From NCBI GenBank assembly GCA_043745465.1, contig JAYTSV010000072.1:10934-74933 (forward strand): a stretch of 64,000 bases of DNA, read 5' to 3'. A program made the translations under genes and the position numbers. The stretch comes from Fimbriiglobus sp043745465 (GTDB lineage Bacteria > Planctomycetota > Planctomycetia > Gemmatales > Gemmataceae). Shown one piece after another: positions 53,401 to 60,713 of the stretch (positions are counted from its first letter, which is position 1; every line of letters starts with the position of its first letter). A model generated the notes under the pieces. It made no database searches, was not told where the DNA came from, and saw nothing but the letters and a program-made list of their open reading frames with translations.

Positions 53401-54416
53401 TGTGGGCCGGGTCGGACGACGGCAACGTCTGGGTGACCAAGGACGGCGGGCTGAAGTGGGACAACGTGACCGACAACTTCAAGGCCGCCGGCCTGCCGGG
53501 GCCGCGCTGGGTGAGTTGCATCGAGCCGTCGCGCGACAAGGACGGCCGCTGCTACGTCGTGTTCGACGGCCACCGGTCGGACGACGACAAGCCGTACACG
53601 TTTGTGACGACCGACTTCGGCGCGACGTGGAAGAGCGTCAACGCCAACCTGCCCGCCTTCGGCAGCACCCGGGTGCTGCGCGAGGACACGGTCAACAACG
53701 ACGTGTTGTACCTCGGCACCGAGTTCGGCGCGTTCGTCAGCACCAACCGCGGCGCGCAGTGGGCCAAGCTCGGCGGCAACCTGCCGACCGTCCGGGTGGA
53801 CGAGTTCGCCCAGCCGACGACGGCCAACGACCTCGTCGTCGCCACGCACGGCCGGAGCATCTGGATCGCCGACGTCACCAGCCTGCGGCAGATGAAGGCC
53901 AGTGTGATGGCCGCCGACGCGACCCTGTTCGCCCCGTCCCCGGCGGTCCGCTGGAAGCTCGGCGTCGGCGGCGAGTCGCCGTATTCGAGCACCGACCGCA
54001 AGTTCGTCGGCGTCAACCCGGCCCGCGGCGCGACCGTCGAATACCTGCTCACCAAGGACGCCAAGAAGCTCGCGCTGAAAATCCTCGACGTGAACGGCAA
54101 GACGGTCAAGGCGTTCGACAAGCCGAAGACCGAACCCGGCCTGCACCGCGTCGTCTGGGACCTGACCGGCCCGGCCGCGACCCCCCCGGCCGGCGGCGGC
54201 GGTCGCCGCGTGGTCGGCGGCGCGGTCGCCCCCGGGACGTACAAGGTCGTGCTGACCATCGACGACAAGGAGTTCACGCAATCCCTGGTCGTCGAACTCG
54301 ACCCGAACGCCCCCCGGGACGTGGTCACACTCGAAGGCTTCGAGGACGACGACGCGGCGTACCAGCAAGAACGCCGCGCGATTCAACGGCCGAAACTCCC
54401 GGCGACCGACCGGTAG
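50403..54416 (+). CDS. Giant secreted BNR/VPS10-like propeller with three inserted PDZ domains
   Basis: 1337 residues from GTG 50403. A signal peptide ends near residue 27, then a coiled coil (30-58). BNR/Asp-box repeats (SxDxGxTW, for example KSTDAGKTWQ and KTTDGGKTWA) run to about residue 340. Three PDZ domains follow, at about 357-440, 478-558 and 603-690, each with a GPAxKAGLKxGD-type core and linkers rich in Pro/Ala. The propeller resumes at about 730 (VSKDNGDTWT) and a FlgD/Ig-like domain lies at the C-terminal end (1200-1300). No glycosidase catalytic triad was seen. Probably a periplasmic scaffold. Stop TAG 54414 abuts a TIR element. Confidence 0.85.
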   Translation: MTRTSLLASLALGLLTAALLAVPSAAADKPLTAEEKAKLEQLEKQIADLQKQKEMIQTPAAKPTPPSGPAVPEGTLPESLAKAYTWRQIGPANMGGRVTAIAVHDADPMTYYIATGGGGLLKTVNNGTTFDILFDKQSTVAIGDVAIAKSNPNIVWVGTGEANPRNSVGFGDGAYKSTDAGKTWQKMGLDKTFQIGKILIHPTNPEIVYVGALGRLYGPSEDRGMYKTTDGGKTWAKVLYVDDKTGVIDARLDPQDPETIIAALWERKRDEFDGFFGEAPVPDTYGPIVTHGTGGGLFKSTDGGKTWKKLNDDKSNNGLPTGKLGRIGLDYSAKTKGLLVAIIDTDKVGTGTASAVYLGVIGADAENDGGAKLNEITEGGPAGKAGLKPGDIVTKIGDADVKRYDDLLDAIYAKAVGDKLTLTVKRGDKTETIEVTLGRRDATTPSETAGGGRKGPKKGAPAKDAPPAAAEPTTPTPILGVQLGTDKLVINVLLKDGPAAKAGLKVGDTILLVDGKKVETVTEYAAALGGKKAGDAVKVVVSRDNFEKTFTVTLGAPVAGKGPPETPPVAKEPAKEAPPAAATPPKAAATTDPTLPLPGFTPTTTGDDVKVAALPADGELAKAGVKVGDAVTAVNGEPVTTLRTLFALLRVGPRAAENARKAGDKVKVTFTLADGTTKEVEVALVETPVAGLGGAGGPPRGATATRPNGLGLGGQAPNVQGRQGKDGYQTGGIFVSKDNGDTWTRVNSLNPRPMYFSVVRFDPTDDNTIYALADVPVLYKSTNGGKRFVTVPTSNGVHADAHALYINPANPKHFVIGCDGGFYASYDKGLTWDHLNTLALGQFYHVAADNRRPYRVYGGLQDNGSWGGPSQTMRRYGQVNEDWVFVSGGDGFVCRVDPTDPDLVYAESQNGFMSRRNFRTGEFGAIRPPRTQTDEPLRFNWNTPFILSNHNPSIFYCGAQFVFRSVKKGDNLKQISPDLTKSKKGSLTQVSESPRTPDVLWAGSDDGNVWVTKDGGLKWDNVTDNFKAAGLPGPRWVSCIEPSRDKDGRCYVVFDGHRSDDDKPYTFVTTDFGATWKSVNANLPAFGSTRVLREDTVNNDVLYLGTEFGAFVSTNRGAQWAKLGGNLPTVRVDEFAQPTTANDLVVATHGRSIWIADVTSLRQMKASVMAADATLFAPSPAVRWKLGVGGESPYSSTDRKFVGVNPARGATVEYLLTKDAKKLALKILDVNGKTVKAFDKPKTEPGLHRVVWDLTGPAATPPAGGGGRRVVGGAVAPGTYKVVLTIDDKEFTQSLVVELDPNAPRDVVTLEGFEDDDAAYQQERRAIQRPKLPATDR

Positions 54417-54418
54417 AA

Positions 54419-54592
54419 GCTCCGCCGCAGGCGAAGGCGAGCGGCCCACGTGAGTGGGCTGTTCCAACCTGCAACGGGGAGTAACAACCCGGGCGAAGTT
54501 CCGGGCGCACGCCGGTGGACGACAACTCGCATTCCGGGGGGGAACAGCCCACTCACGTGGGCCGCTCGCCAAGAGTTCGCCTGCGGCGGAGC
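54419..54592. repeat. Inverted-repeat element, MITE-like, between convergent genes
   Basis: A perfect 30-bp inverted repeat (54436-54465 against 54541-54570) is flanked by a 17-bp pair (54419-54435 against 54576-54592), offset by 5 extra bases on the right. The centre is 75 bp. The arms contain the same GCTCCGCC/GGCGGAGC core as the terminator hairpin at 20993. It lies between the ends of the BNR and histidine-kinase genes and could act as terminator for both. Confidence 0.8.
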
Positions 54593-54610
54593 CGAGTCCA
54601 ACCCTTCGGG

Positions 54611-56002
54611 TCAACTCTCGGCGCGGGGCAGGCAGACGCGGAAGGTCGTGCCCCGGCCTTCGGTGCTCTCGACGCGAACGGTGCCGCGCATCGTCTGGAC
54701 CATGTGCTTGACGATGGCCAGGCCCAGCCCGGTGCCGCCCATTTCCCGGCTGCGGGCGCGGTCCACCCGGTAGAACCGCTCGAAGATGCGGGGCAGGTCG
54801 CGGGCCGGGATGCCGATGCCCGAGTCCTCGACCTCGAAGCACACCTGCTGCGCCGTCGATTCCCACCGGACCGTCACTCGGCCGTCCTCCGGCGTGTACT
54901 TGATGGCGTTGTCCACCAGGTTGTCGAGCACCTGGGCGAGGGCTTCGTCGTCGGCCCAGACGCTCAGGTCGGGCGGGCAGCCGAGCAGGGCGACGCCGTC
55001 GAGCGTCATCCCCTTGCCCTCAGCCCGGGTGCGGTGGCGGTCCAGGCAGGCGTGGACCGCGTCCTCGACGGCGACGACCTCGAAGTCCATCGTCGCCTCG
55101 CCCGACTCGATCCGCGCGATCGTCAGCAGGTCGGCCACGAGCGCGTCCAGGCGGGTGCTCTGGGCGTCGATCTCGTCGAGGAACATGCCCCGCGTCGCCG
55201 GCTCGTCGATCGCGCCGTCGAGCAGGACTTCGATGCTCGACTTGATGTTGGCGATGGGCGTCTTCAACTCGTGCGACACGTTGGCCACGAAGTCCTGCCG
55301 GAGGCGTTCCAGCCGGCGAATTTCCGACACGTCGTTGAACACCATGACCGCCCCGGCCCCGGCCCCGCCGCCGACCCCGGGGAGCGCGGACACGGACAGG
55401 GCCAGGCTCGTCTCGGGGTTGCCGTTCAGGTCGATCGACTCGCGGTACGGCCCGCCGCCGCGCAGGCACTTCTGGGCCGCGTCCTGGACCGCCCGCTGCC
55501 GGGTCACCTCCCAGAGTTTGCGGCCGACGGCCTGGCCGGGCGGGAAGTCGAGGAGCACCGCCGCCCGGTCGTTGGCGAACAGGATGCGCTGCTCCCGGTC
55601 GAAGGCGACGACCCCCTCGTCGAGGCCGGACAGGATGGTCCGCAGTTGCTCCTTGTCCTGCTCCAGTTCGGAGAACGTCTCGGCCAGCCGCGCGCCCATC
55701 GCGTTGAAGCTGTGCGCGAGCAGGCGGAACTCCTTGCCGCCGGACGGCGCGATGCGGTGCGCGAACTCCCCGTGCGCGAGCCGGTCGGCCCCGCGTGCCA
55801 GCCCTTCGAGGGGCTGGGTGAACCGCCGGGCCAGCAGGTACGCGGGGATGAGGGACAGGAGCACGATGACGGCCATCGCCGGGGCCACGTCGGCGACGAG
55901 TTCGCCGACCGAGGTGACGTTGCGGTACAGGAGCAGGACGCCGACGCTGGTGACCGTCGCCGCGACGAGGGCGAGGAAGGTGGAGAACAACCGCCAGAAC
56001 AT
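54611..56002 (-). CDS. PhoR-like sensor histidine kinase (TM, HAMP, PAS, HisKA, HATPase)
   Basis: 463 residues from ATG 56002 (MFWRLFSTF). Two membrane segments (residues 5-27 and 42-60), HAMP (61-113), PAS (about 120-230), HisKA with H244 (FVANVSHELKTPI), then N-box DNAIKYTP, G1 DSGIGIP and G2 GGTGLGLAIVK. The short periplasmic part and intact motifs suggest PhoR-type membrane sensing. The cognate response regulator, usually adjacent, is not seen here. It probably autophosphorylates in the cytoplasm in response to phosphate or envelope state; the signal is not known. Confidence 0.93.
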   Translation of the reverse strand: MFWRLFSTFLALVAATVTSVGVLLLYRNVTSVGELVADVAPAMAVIVLLSLIPAYLLARRFTQPLEGLARGADRLAHGEFAHRIAPSGGKEFRLLAHSFNAMGARLAETFSELEQDKEQLRTILSGLDEGVVAFDREQRILFANDRAAVLLDFPPGQAVGRKLWEVTRQRAVQDAAQKCLRGGGPYRESIDLNGNPETSLALSVSALPGVGGGAGAGAVMVFNDVSEIRRLERLRQDFVANVSHELKTPIANIKSSIEVLLDGAIDEPATRGMFLDEIDAQSTRLDALVADLLTIARIESGEATMDFEVVAVEDAVHACLDRHRTRAEGKGMTLDGVALLGCPPDLSVWADDEALAQVLDNLVDNAIKYTPEDGRVTVRWESTAQQVCFEVEDSGIGIPARDLPRIFERFYRVDRARSREMGGTGLGLAIVKHMVQTMRGTVRVESTEGRGTTFRVCLPRAES

Positions 56003-56121
56003 GTGTCGGCACCCGAGCGAGGACTGAAAAGCCACACGTTCGCCGGCCGCCCCCGCGAGTGCAAGCGAAAACCGCGTGAAGGGAATCGCGGATCGCGGTT
56101 TCGACCGGCACGCGGCGCGGA

Positions 56122-56802
56122 TCAGGCAGGCTGCCCCGCCGGCTGCGATTCGCCGACGAGTCGCCGCGCCACGTCACTCAACAATTGCACCGCGTCCGAA
56201 TCGGCGGGTGCCGCGGAGGCCGGGGGCGAGAAGCCGTGGACGATCTGGTTGCGGAACTGCGACAGCGCCCCGAGGCGGCGGAACTCGTCCGCCGACAACA
56301 GGCCCGAAGAGTACAGTTCGTTCAACATCTCGCGGGGCGGCGTCCCCCACCCGGCCGCTCCCCCGCCCGCCCGGAGTCGCATCCGCATGGCGGCTTCCAG
56401 ACCGGCCCACGCGGTGATCGTCGCCGCGCGGCCGAAGCCCAGGCCGGCGATGCTCACCGCGTCGGTCAACGACTTGTCGATCTCCTCGCCGGAAAAATCC
56501 CGCGCGTCCGAGATGTCCCGGAACTTCGGGTCTTCTCGCTCCAGAAGGACGATGTCGAACCGCCAGTCCGGGTGACCGGCCACGGCCTCGGCGTAGCCCG
56601 GCATGGCGGGGTCGGCGGCGAACTCCCGGCGGCTCTTCTTCACGGCGACGAGGACACCCTCGGCCCCGCGCTGGCCGACGATTTCGACCCGAAAGTCGCG
56701 CGCGAACGCCGGCAGGTCGTCCGCCCCGGGCCGGACGGTGACCGCGTACCCCTGGGCCGAGTACCGGTCCGCCATGCGCTGGATTTCTTGGTCGAGATTC
56801 AT
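56122..56802 (-). CDS. Putative nuclease-like N domain with HEPN-like C domain
   Basis: 226 residues from ATG 56802. The N-terminal 90 residues resemble a restriction-endonuclease core (FRVEIVGQRGAEGVLVAVKK), although the usual (D/E)xK acid before the Lys is Val. The C-terminal half has an RxxxxH motif, R184-NQIV-H189, in FRNQIVHG, as in HEPN-type RNases. Both together suggest a defence or toxin-like protein, but it could be inactive. It follows RusA by 4 bp and has lower G+C than neighbours. Family not firmly recognised. Confidence 0.65.
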   Translation of the reverse strand: MNLDQEIQRMADRYSAQGYAVTVRPGADDLPAFARDFRVEIVGQRGAEGVLVAVKKSRREFAADPAMPGYAEAVAGHPDWRFDIVLLEREDPKFRDISDARDFSGEEIDKSLTDAVSIAGLGFGRAATITAWAGLEAAMRMRLRAGGGAAGWGTPPREMLNELYSSGLLSADEFRRLGALSQFRNQIVHGFSPPASAAPADSDAVQLLSDVARRLVGESQPAGQPA

Positions 56803-56806
56803 GGCG

Positions 56807-57211
56807 TCACTTCGGGAGCGGGAACGGGTCTACCGGGTCTTCGATCCGGACGTACACGAACTGATTGCCGACTTGAATCGCGTCGGTGAGAACCTTCGAC
56901 ACGCCCACGAACACGAACGGCGTGTCGATCCGCACGTGCGTCAACTCGGCCTGCCGGATCTGCCGGTCGTCGTCGTAAACGACATCCTGGAGTTCGTCCA
57001 GGATCGGCTTGGACATGTTGTCCACGTCGAGCGACGGTTTGTCTCCGGTGTGGAAGTTGATGATCACGACCTTCAACCGGCTGGTCAGCGGGGGGATTTT
57101 CCACCGGCTTTTCGCCTCAGTTTTGACCGCCGCCCGCCAGACCGCCAGCGCGGGAGTTCCCTGCGACTGGTTCGAGATCGGTGGGCCGGGGACGGCGAAC
57201 TCCAGGTGCAT
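56807..57211 (-). CDS. RusA-family Holliday junction resolvase
   Basis: 134 residues from ATG 57211 (MHLEFAVPGPP). The conserved core DVDNMSKPILDEL (D62-V-D64-N65, K68) and the later acid region VVYDDDRQI are the RusA metal- and substrate-binding residues. The family resolves four-way DNA junctions and usually travels with phages or prophages. No phage genes are nearby. Hand-counted G+C near 55-57% is low for this genome. It is first of a two-gene unit with the nuclease/HEPN-like gene. Confidence 0.87.
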   Translation of the reverse strand: MHLEFAVPGPPISNQSQGTPALAVWRAAVKTEAKSRWKIPPLTSRLKVVIINFHTGDKPSLDVDNMSKPILDELQDVVYDDDRQIRQAELTHVRIDTPFVFVGVSKVLTDAIQVGNQFVYVRIEDPVDPFPLPK

Positions 57212-57339
57212 CGGCGTCTCCTCCGAGCGTGCCCGACCGTCCACAGGCCGATGGCATGACCATACCCGGAACTCGCGCTCACGGCTACGGCGGACAGGAT
57301 CGGCATTCCGCAATCCGCGTTCGCAAATATCTTAACCCC

Positions 57340-58011
57340 ATGCCGCCGCACTTCACCTACCGGGCCATGCTCTTCGGCGTCGCCGGCGTCGCCGTCCCGG
57401 TCCTCAGCCTGCTCGCCGTCGGCGTGGCCGTCGCGGAGAACAAGTCGGCCTACGAACTCATCAAGGACCTGTTCCTGCCGCTCGTGTCGCCGCTCGTCGC
57501 GGTCCTCATCCCGGTCGTCGTGCTGTTCTTGATCCCGCAGAACCAGAGCCGGCAGAAGCTCGCGCTCGACCTGTGCGCCCAGTACTTCGCCGAGGAGATG
57601 CGCGACGCCCGGAACATCGGCTGGCGGCACTTCGTCGTCGAGCAGCAGCAACTCCCGCCGGTCCGCCGGGCCGAGCGGTTGAACCAGTTCCTCGACTACC
57701 ACTCGAACCGCGACTTCCACCGCAGCATCGACGCCGCCCTCGACGCGACCTTCCAGAAGACCGCGCGGGTGCTGGACTTCTTCGCGCTAGTCAACGGGTG
57801 CGTGGCCCGCGGCGTCGCGGACGGCGACATCGTCAAGGACTTCCTCGTCTTCTACTACCTGTGGTGGCGGGACGAGATCATGGACCCGCTCCGCAAGACC
57901 CAGCGGATCGCCCTGGACCACCCGAAGGTCCGGCCGACGTGGTGGCAGCCGCTCGCGCACCTGGACGCCCTCGCCGGCCCCCGCGCCAAACCGGGGACGC
58001 CGACGCCGTGA
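57340..58011 (+). CDS. DUF4760-like membrane protein
   Basis: 223 residues from ATG 57340. Two N-terminal hydrophobic segments (AMLFGVAGVAVPVLSLLAVGVAV and LPLVSPLVAVLIPVVVLFLI), then a soluble helical domain with AQYFAEEMRDARNIGWRHF, DYHSNRD and VARGVADGDIVKDFLVFYYL, a pattern seen in DUF4760-type proteins. Function unknown. Its stop overlaps the start of a cytoplasmic histidine kinase (GTGA), so a signalling role with that kinase is plausible. Confidence 0.75.
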   Translation: MPPHFTYRAMLFGVAGVAVPVLSLLAVGVAVAENKSAYELIKDLFLPLVSPLVAVLIPVVVLFLIPQNQSRQKLALDLCAQYFAEEMRDARNIGWRHFVVEQQQLPPVRRAERLNQFLDYHSNRDFHRSIDAALDATFQKTARVLDFFALVNGCVARGVADGDIVKDFLVFYYLWWRDEIMDPLRKTQRIALDHPKVRPTWWQPLAHLDALAGPRAKPGTPTP

Positions 58012-58703
58012 CCCCGACCCCGCCGACGCACGAGCAGTACCTCGAACTGGCGGAACTCGCCGGCGGGTTCGTCCACGAGATCAAGAACCACCTGAACACG
58101 CTGTCGCTGAACCTGCAACTCCTCGGCGAGGACTTCGAGACCCCGACCACGCCGGTCGAGCGGAAGGCCCAGCAGCGGGTCGCCCGGCTCAACGACGAGT
58201 GCCGCCGGCTGGTCGATTTGTCGAACGACTTCCTCCGCTTCGCCCGCACGGCCGAGATGCACACGGCCCCGACCGACCTGGGCGAAGTCGTCGCCCGCAT
58301 GGTGGACTTCCTGGCCCCGACGGCCCGCGCGCAGGGGGTCGAGGTGAACTGGTTCCCGGCCGAGTTGCCGCCGGTCAAACTCGACGCGGAGATGTTCGAG
58401 AAGGTGCTGTTGAACCTCATGCTGAACGCCGAGGACGCGATGGAGACCGGGGGCACGCTGACGCTGCAAGCCCGGGCGGTGGACGGGGACGCGGTCGAAC
58501 TCGACGTGATCGACACGGGGTGCGGCATGACGCCGGAGTTGATCGCCCGCGCGTTCCAGCCGTTCGTGACGACCAAGTCCGGGGGCACCGGCCTGGGCCT
58601 GGCGACGGCCCGCAAGATCGTCCAAGCCCACGGCGGCTCAATCGCCCTGCAAAGCGAACCCGGCCGCGGCACCAAGTTCACGATCCGCCTGCCCCGGGCG
58701 TAG
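58008..58703 (+). CDS. Soluble sensor histidine kinase
   Basis: 231 residues from GTG 58008, coupled to the membrane gene. HisKA with H23 in GGFVHEIKNHLNTL (NtrB/AtoS subtype), N-box NLMLNAEDAM, G1 DTGCGM and G2 GGTGLGLATARKIV. It lacks any sensor domain of its own, so the coupled membrane protein may supply the input. No response regulator is adjacent. The catalytic core is complete. Confidence 0.9.
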   Translation: MTPTPPTHEQYLELAELAGGFVHEIKNHLNTLSLNLQLLGEDFETPTTPVERKAQQRVARLNDECRRLVDLSNDFLRFARTAEMHTAPTDLGEVVARMVDFLAPTARAQGVEVNWFPAELPPVKLDAEMFEKVLLNLMLNAEDAMETGGTLTLQARAVDGDAVELDVIDTGCGMTPELIARAFQPFVTTKSGGTGLGLATARKIVQAHGGSIALQSEPGRGTKFTIRLPRA

Positions 58704-58785
58704 CAATCACGGCCGGCCGCCGGGGCCGAGGTCCACGCATCCCGGCGAACCTGTTAACACCAAAGATGTGCCTAACTGTCAGGAC

Positions 58786-59229
58786 TTACACCTGCCGCTC
58801 GCCGGGAGCCGATCGGACCGTCGGGACGACGAAGACGACGACCGTGAAGCCGGTCGCGCCGCAGACGCCGATGACGACGCGGAGCCAGTCCGGCAGGCCG
58901 GCGAAGACGATGCTCGCGGTACACGCCAGCGTCATCATCGTGACGGCGGTGACCTTCGACGAGACGCGCATGCCGCGGTGGTGGTGCCAGTCGCGGATCA
59001 GCCGGCCGAAGTACGGCGAGTACCACAACCAGGCCTGCAACCGCGGCGACGACCGGCTGAAGAAGTAGCTCGCCAGCAGCACCCAGGGCACCGTCGGCAG
59101 CCCCGGCGTGACGGCCCCGACGTAGGCCACGCCGACGAAGACGCAGCCGAGGCCGACGAACGCCACGCGCTTCACGCCGGTGACTTGCTGCTCGACCGGG
59201 GGCGGGGGGATCGGTTCGGCGGGGGGCAT
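58786..59229 (-). CDS. DUF454 (YbaN-like) membrane protein
   Basis: 147 residues from ATG 59229. A Pro-rich start, then GCVFVGVAYVGAVTPGLPTVPWVLLASYFFSRSSPRL with the family hallmark LPTVP...FxRSSPRLxxWL, then two more hydrophobic segments. DUF454 proteins are inner-membrane proteins of unknown function. Divergent from the LOG-family gene, whose candidate promoter begins 9 bp upstream. Confidence 0.88.
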   Translation of the reverse strand: MPPAEPIPPPPVEQQVTGVKRVAFVGLGCVFVGVAYVGAVTPGLPTVPWVLLASYFFSRSSPRLQAWLWYSPYFGRLIRDWHHHRGMRVSSKVTAVTMMTLACTASIVFAGLPDWLRVVIGVCGATGFTVVVFVVPTVRSAPGERQV

Positions 59230-59237
59230 GGCGTGAT

Positions 59238-59266
59238 TGTAGTCGCGCGGCGGGGGCCGCTAGAAT
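59238..59266 (+). promoter_or_regulatory. Sigma70-type promoter, probably giving a leaderless mRNA
   Basis: TTGTAG, 17 bp, TAGAAT. The predicted transcription start about 7 nt after the -10 falls at the ATG (59273), and no ribosome-binding site lies between, so the message would be leaderless. Confidence 0.55.
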
Positions 59267-59272
59267 GGCGGC

Positions 59273-59827
59273 ATGAATCACCTCGCCGTCTTTTGCGGGT
59301 CGCAGTTCGGGACCGACCCGGGTTACGCGACCGCCGCCGCCGACCTCGGCCTCGAACTGGCCCGCCGCGGGGTCACGCTCGTGTACGGCGGCGGCCGGGT
59401 CGGGCTGATGGGCGTCCTCGCCGCGGCGTGCGTCGAGGCCGGCGGGGCGGTCGTCGGCGTCATCCCCGAGTTCCTCGCGGCCAAGGAAATCGCCTTCGCC
59501 GCCGCGACCGAACTGCACGTCGTCGCCACCATGCACCAGCGGAAGGCGATCATGGCCGACCGCGCCGACGCCGTGGCCGTGCTGCCCGGCGGGTTCGGCA
59601 CGATGGACGAACTATTCGAGATTTTGACGTGGGCCCAACTCGGCCTGCACGCCAAGCCGGTCGTCCTGCTGAACGTCAACGGCTTCTTCGACCCGCTGAT
59701 CGCCTGGGTCGATCACCTGACGAAGGAAGGCTTCGTCCAGGCCCGGCACCGCGACCTGGTGCTGACGGCCGACGGCGTACCCGACCTGTTCGCCCGGCTC
59801 TCCCGCCGCGGACCGGACGTGCGCTGA
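59273..59827 (+). CDS. LOG-family protein (TIGR00730-like Rossmann fold)
   Basis: 184 residues from ATG 59273. VYGGGRVGLMG and P105-GGFGTMDE113 are the nucleotide-binding and catalytic motifs, and R90-K91 precede them. The family includes cytokinin-activating LOG phosphoribohydrolases, which split AMP-type nucleotides at the N-glycosidic bond; bacterial members act in nucleotide metabolism. Length is normal. It appears leaderless, from its promoter position. Confidence 0.93.
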   Translation: MNHLAVFCGSQFGTDPGYATAAADLGLELARRGVTLVYGGGRVGLMGVLAAACVEAGGAVVGVIPEFLAAKEIAFAAATELHVVATMHQRKAIMADRADAVAVLPGGFGTMDELFEILTWAQLGLHAKPVVLLNVNGFFDPLIAWVDHLTKEGFVQARHRDLVLTADGVPDLFARLSRRGPDVR

Positions 59828-59830
59828 CGG

Positions 59831-60247
59831 TTAGGCGAGGGGCTTCGGCTTCACTTCTTCCCAGTACAGTGCGGTGCCGGCGAGGTACGTGTCGCTGGCC
59901 CGGAAGTCGTGCAACTTCGGCACGTCCCCGGGGGCCAGGCCCCAGGCGTCGAGGTTGACGTAGTACAGGCCGTTGAAGTACCCCATGCGGGCTTCGGACA
60001 CGTTTCCGGCGGCGACGGTCGCCCGCTTCTGGAAGCGGAATTCCTCGACCCCTTCGAGCCGGAAGCGGAGCTTGATGAGGGCCGGCTCCATGCCCAGGTC
60101 TTTGACGGCGGCGCGGGCCGTGAGCACGAACTCGATGGCGAAGTCCCCGCCGCCGGCGTACCGGAGCTTGACGCCGCGCAGCCGCCCGCCGTTGAAGCGG
60201 TAGCGGCGGGCGAACCCGGCGAGGTCGGCGGCTTGGAGTCGGTTCAT
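59831..60247 (-). CDS. Hypothetical protein
   Basis: 138 residues from ATG 60247. Mostly beta strands (GVKLRYAGGGDFAIEFVLTARAAV, KLRFRLEGVEEFRFQKR, MGYFNGLYYVNLDAWG). No signal peptide, membrane span or recognised domain. Three bases separate its stop from the convergent LOG gene. It is 7 bp downstream of the Dabb gene on the same strand, so probably co-transcribed with it. Function unknown. Confidence 0.72.
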   Translation of the reverse strand: MNRLQAADLAGFARRYRFNGGRLRGVKLRYAGGGDFAIEFVLTARAAVKDLGMEPALIKLRFRLEGVEEFRFQKRATVAAGNVSEARMGYFNGLYYVNLDAWGLAPGDVPKLHDFRASDTYLAGTALYWEEVKPKPLA

Positions 60248-60254
60248 GGCGGAG

Positions 60255-60560
60255 TCACACGTAGGAGTCGAAGACGCGCACCCGCGCCCAGTTGCCCTTC
60301 ATCTCGGCGATGAAGCGGTTGTGCGTCGGGTCGGTCTGGTAGGCGTCGTGGGCGGCCTTGTCCGCGAACACCAGGTGCAGGCCGACGTGCCAGTCCAGGT
60401 CGTTGACCGGCCGGACGAGGTCGGCGCTGAGCGGTCCCGCGGCGAAGAAGACGATCCCCGGCTGCACGTTCAGGTACGTGTGGCACGCGGCGACGAGTTC
60501 GTCTACCCGCGCCGGCGACCCGTCGGTGAGCTGGAAGAAGACGTTGTGGGCGACGCGCAT
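60255..60560 (-). CDS. Dabb (stress-responsive alpha/beta barrel) domain protein
   Basis: 101 residues from ATG 60560. The single Dabb domain is clear: VAHNVFFQLTDGS at the start, the central DWHVGLHLVFADKAAHDAYQ, then HNRFI and VRVFDSYV at the end. Such proteins form dimers with a ferredoxin-like fold and bind small hydrophobic ligands; their roles in bacteria are varied. It lies upstream of a hypothetical protein on the same strand. Confidence 0.87.
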   Translation of the reverse strand: MRVAHNVFFQLTDGSPARVDELVAACHTYLNVQPGIVFFAAGPLSADLVRPVNDLDWHVGLHLVFADKAAHDAYQTDPTHNRFIAEMKGNWARVRVFDSYV

Positions 60561-60588
60561 CGTTTGGTCTCAGGCGGAGGAAGTCTTT

Positions 60589-60713
60589 GTCGGGTGTCGG
60601 GTGTGGGGTATCGGGTGTCGCAGAACCGGGGCAGAGTCGTTGTGGGTTCCGAGCGACGGAGGCTCTGTGGATCGACCACACCCGACACCCGACACCCGAC
60701 ACCCGACACCCCG
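60589..60713. repeat. Inverted element with tandem 7-mer arms
   Basis: Left arm (60589-60620) has GTCGGGT-type units; right arm (about 60675-60713) has five or so inverted ACCCGAC units in tandem. It lies between the Dabb start and the 3' end of the PIG-L gene and ends at that stop. Related to 11011-11110. Confidence 0.82.
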
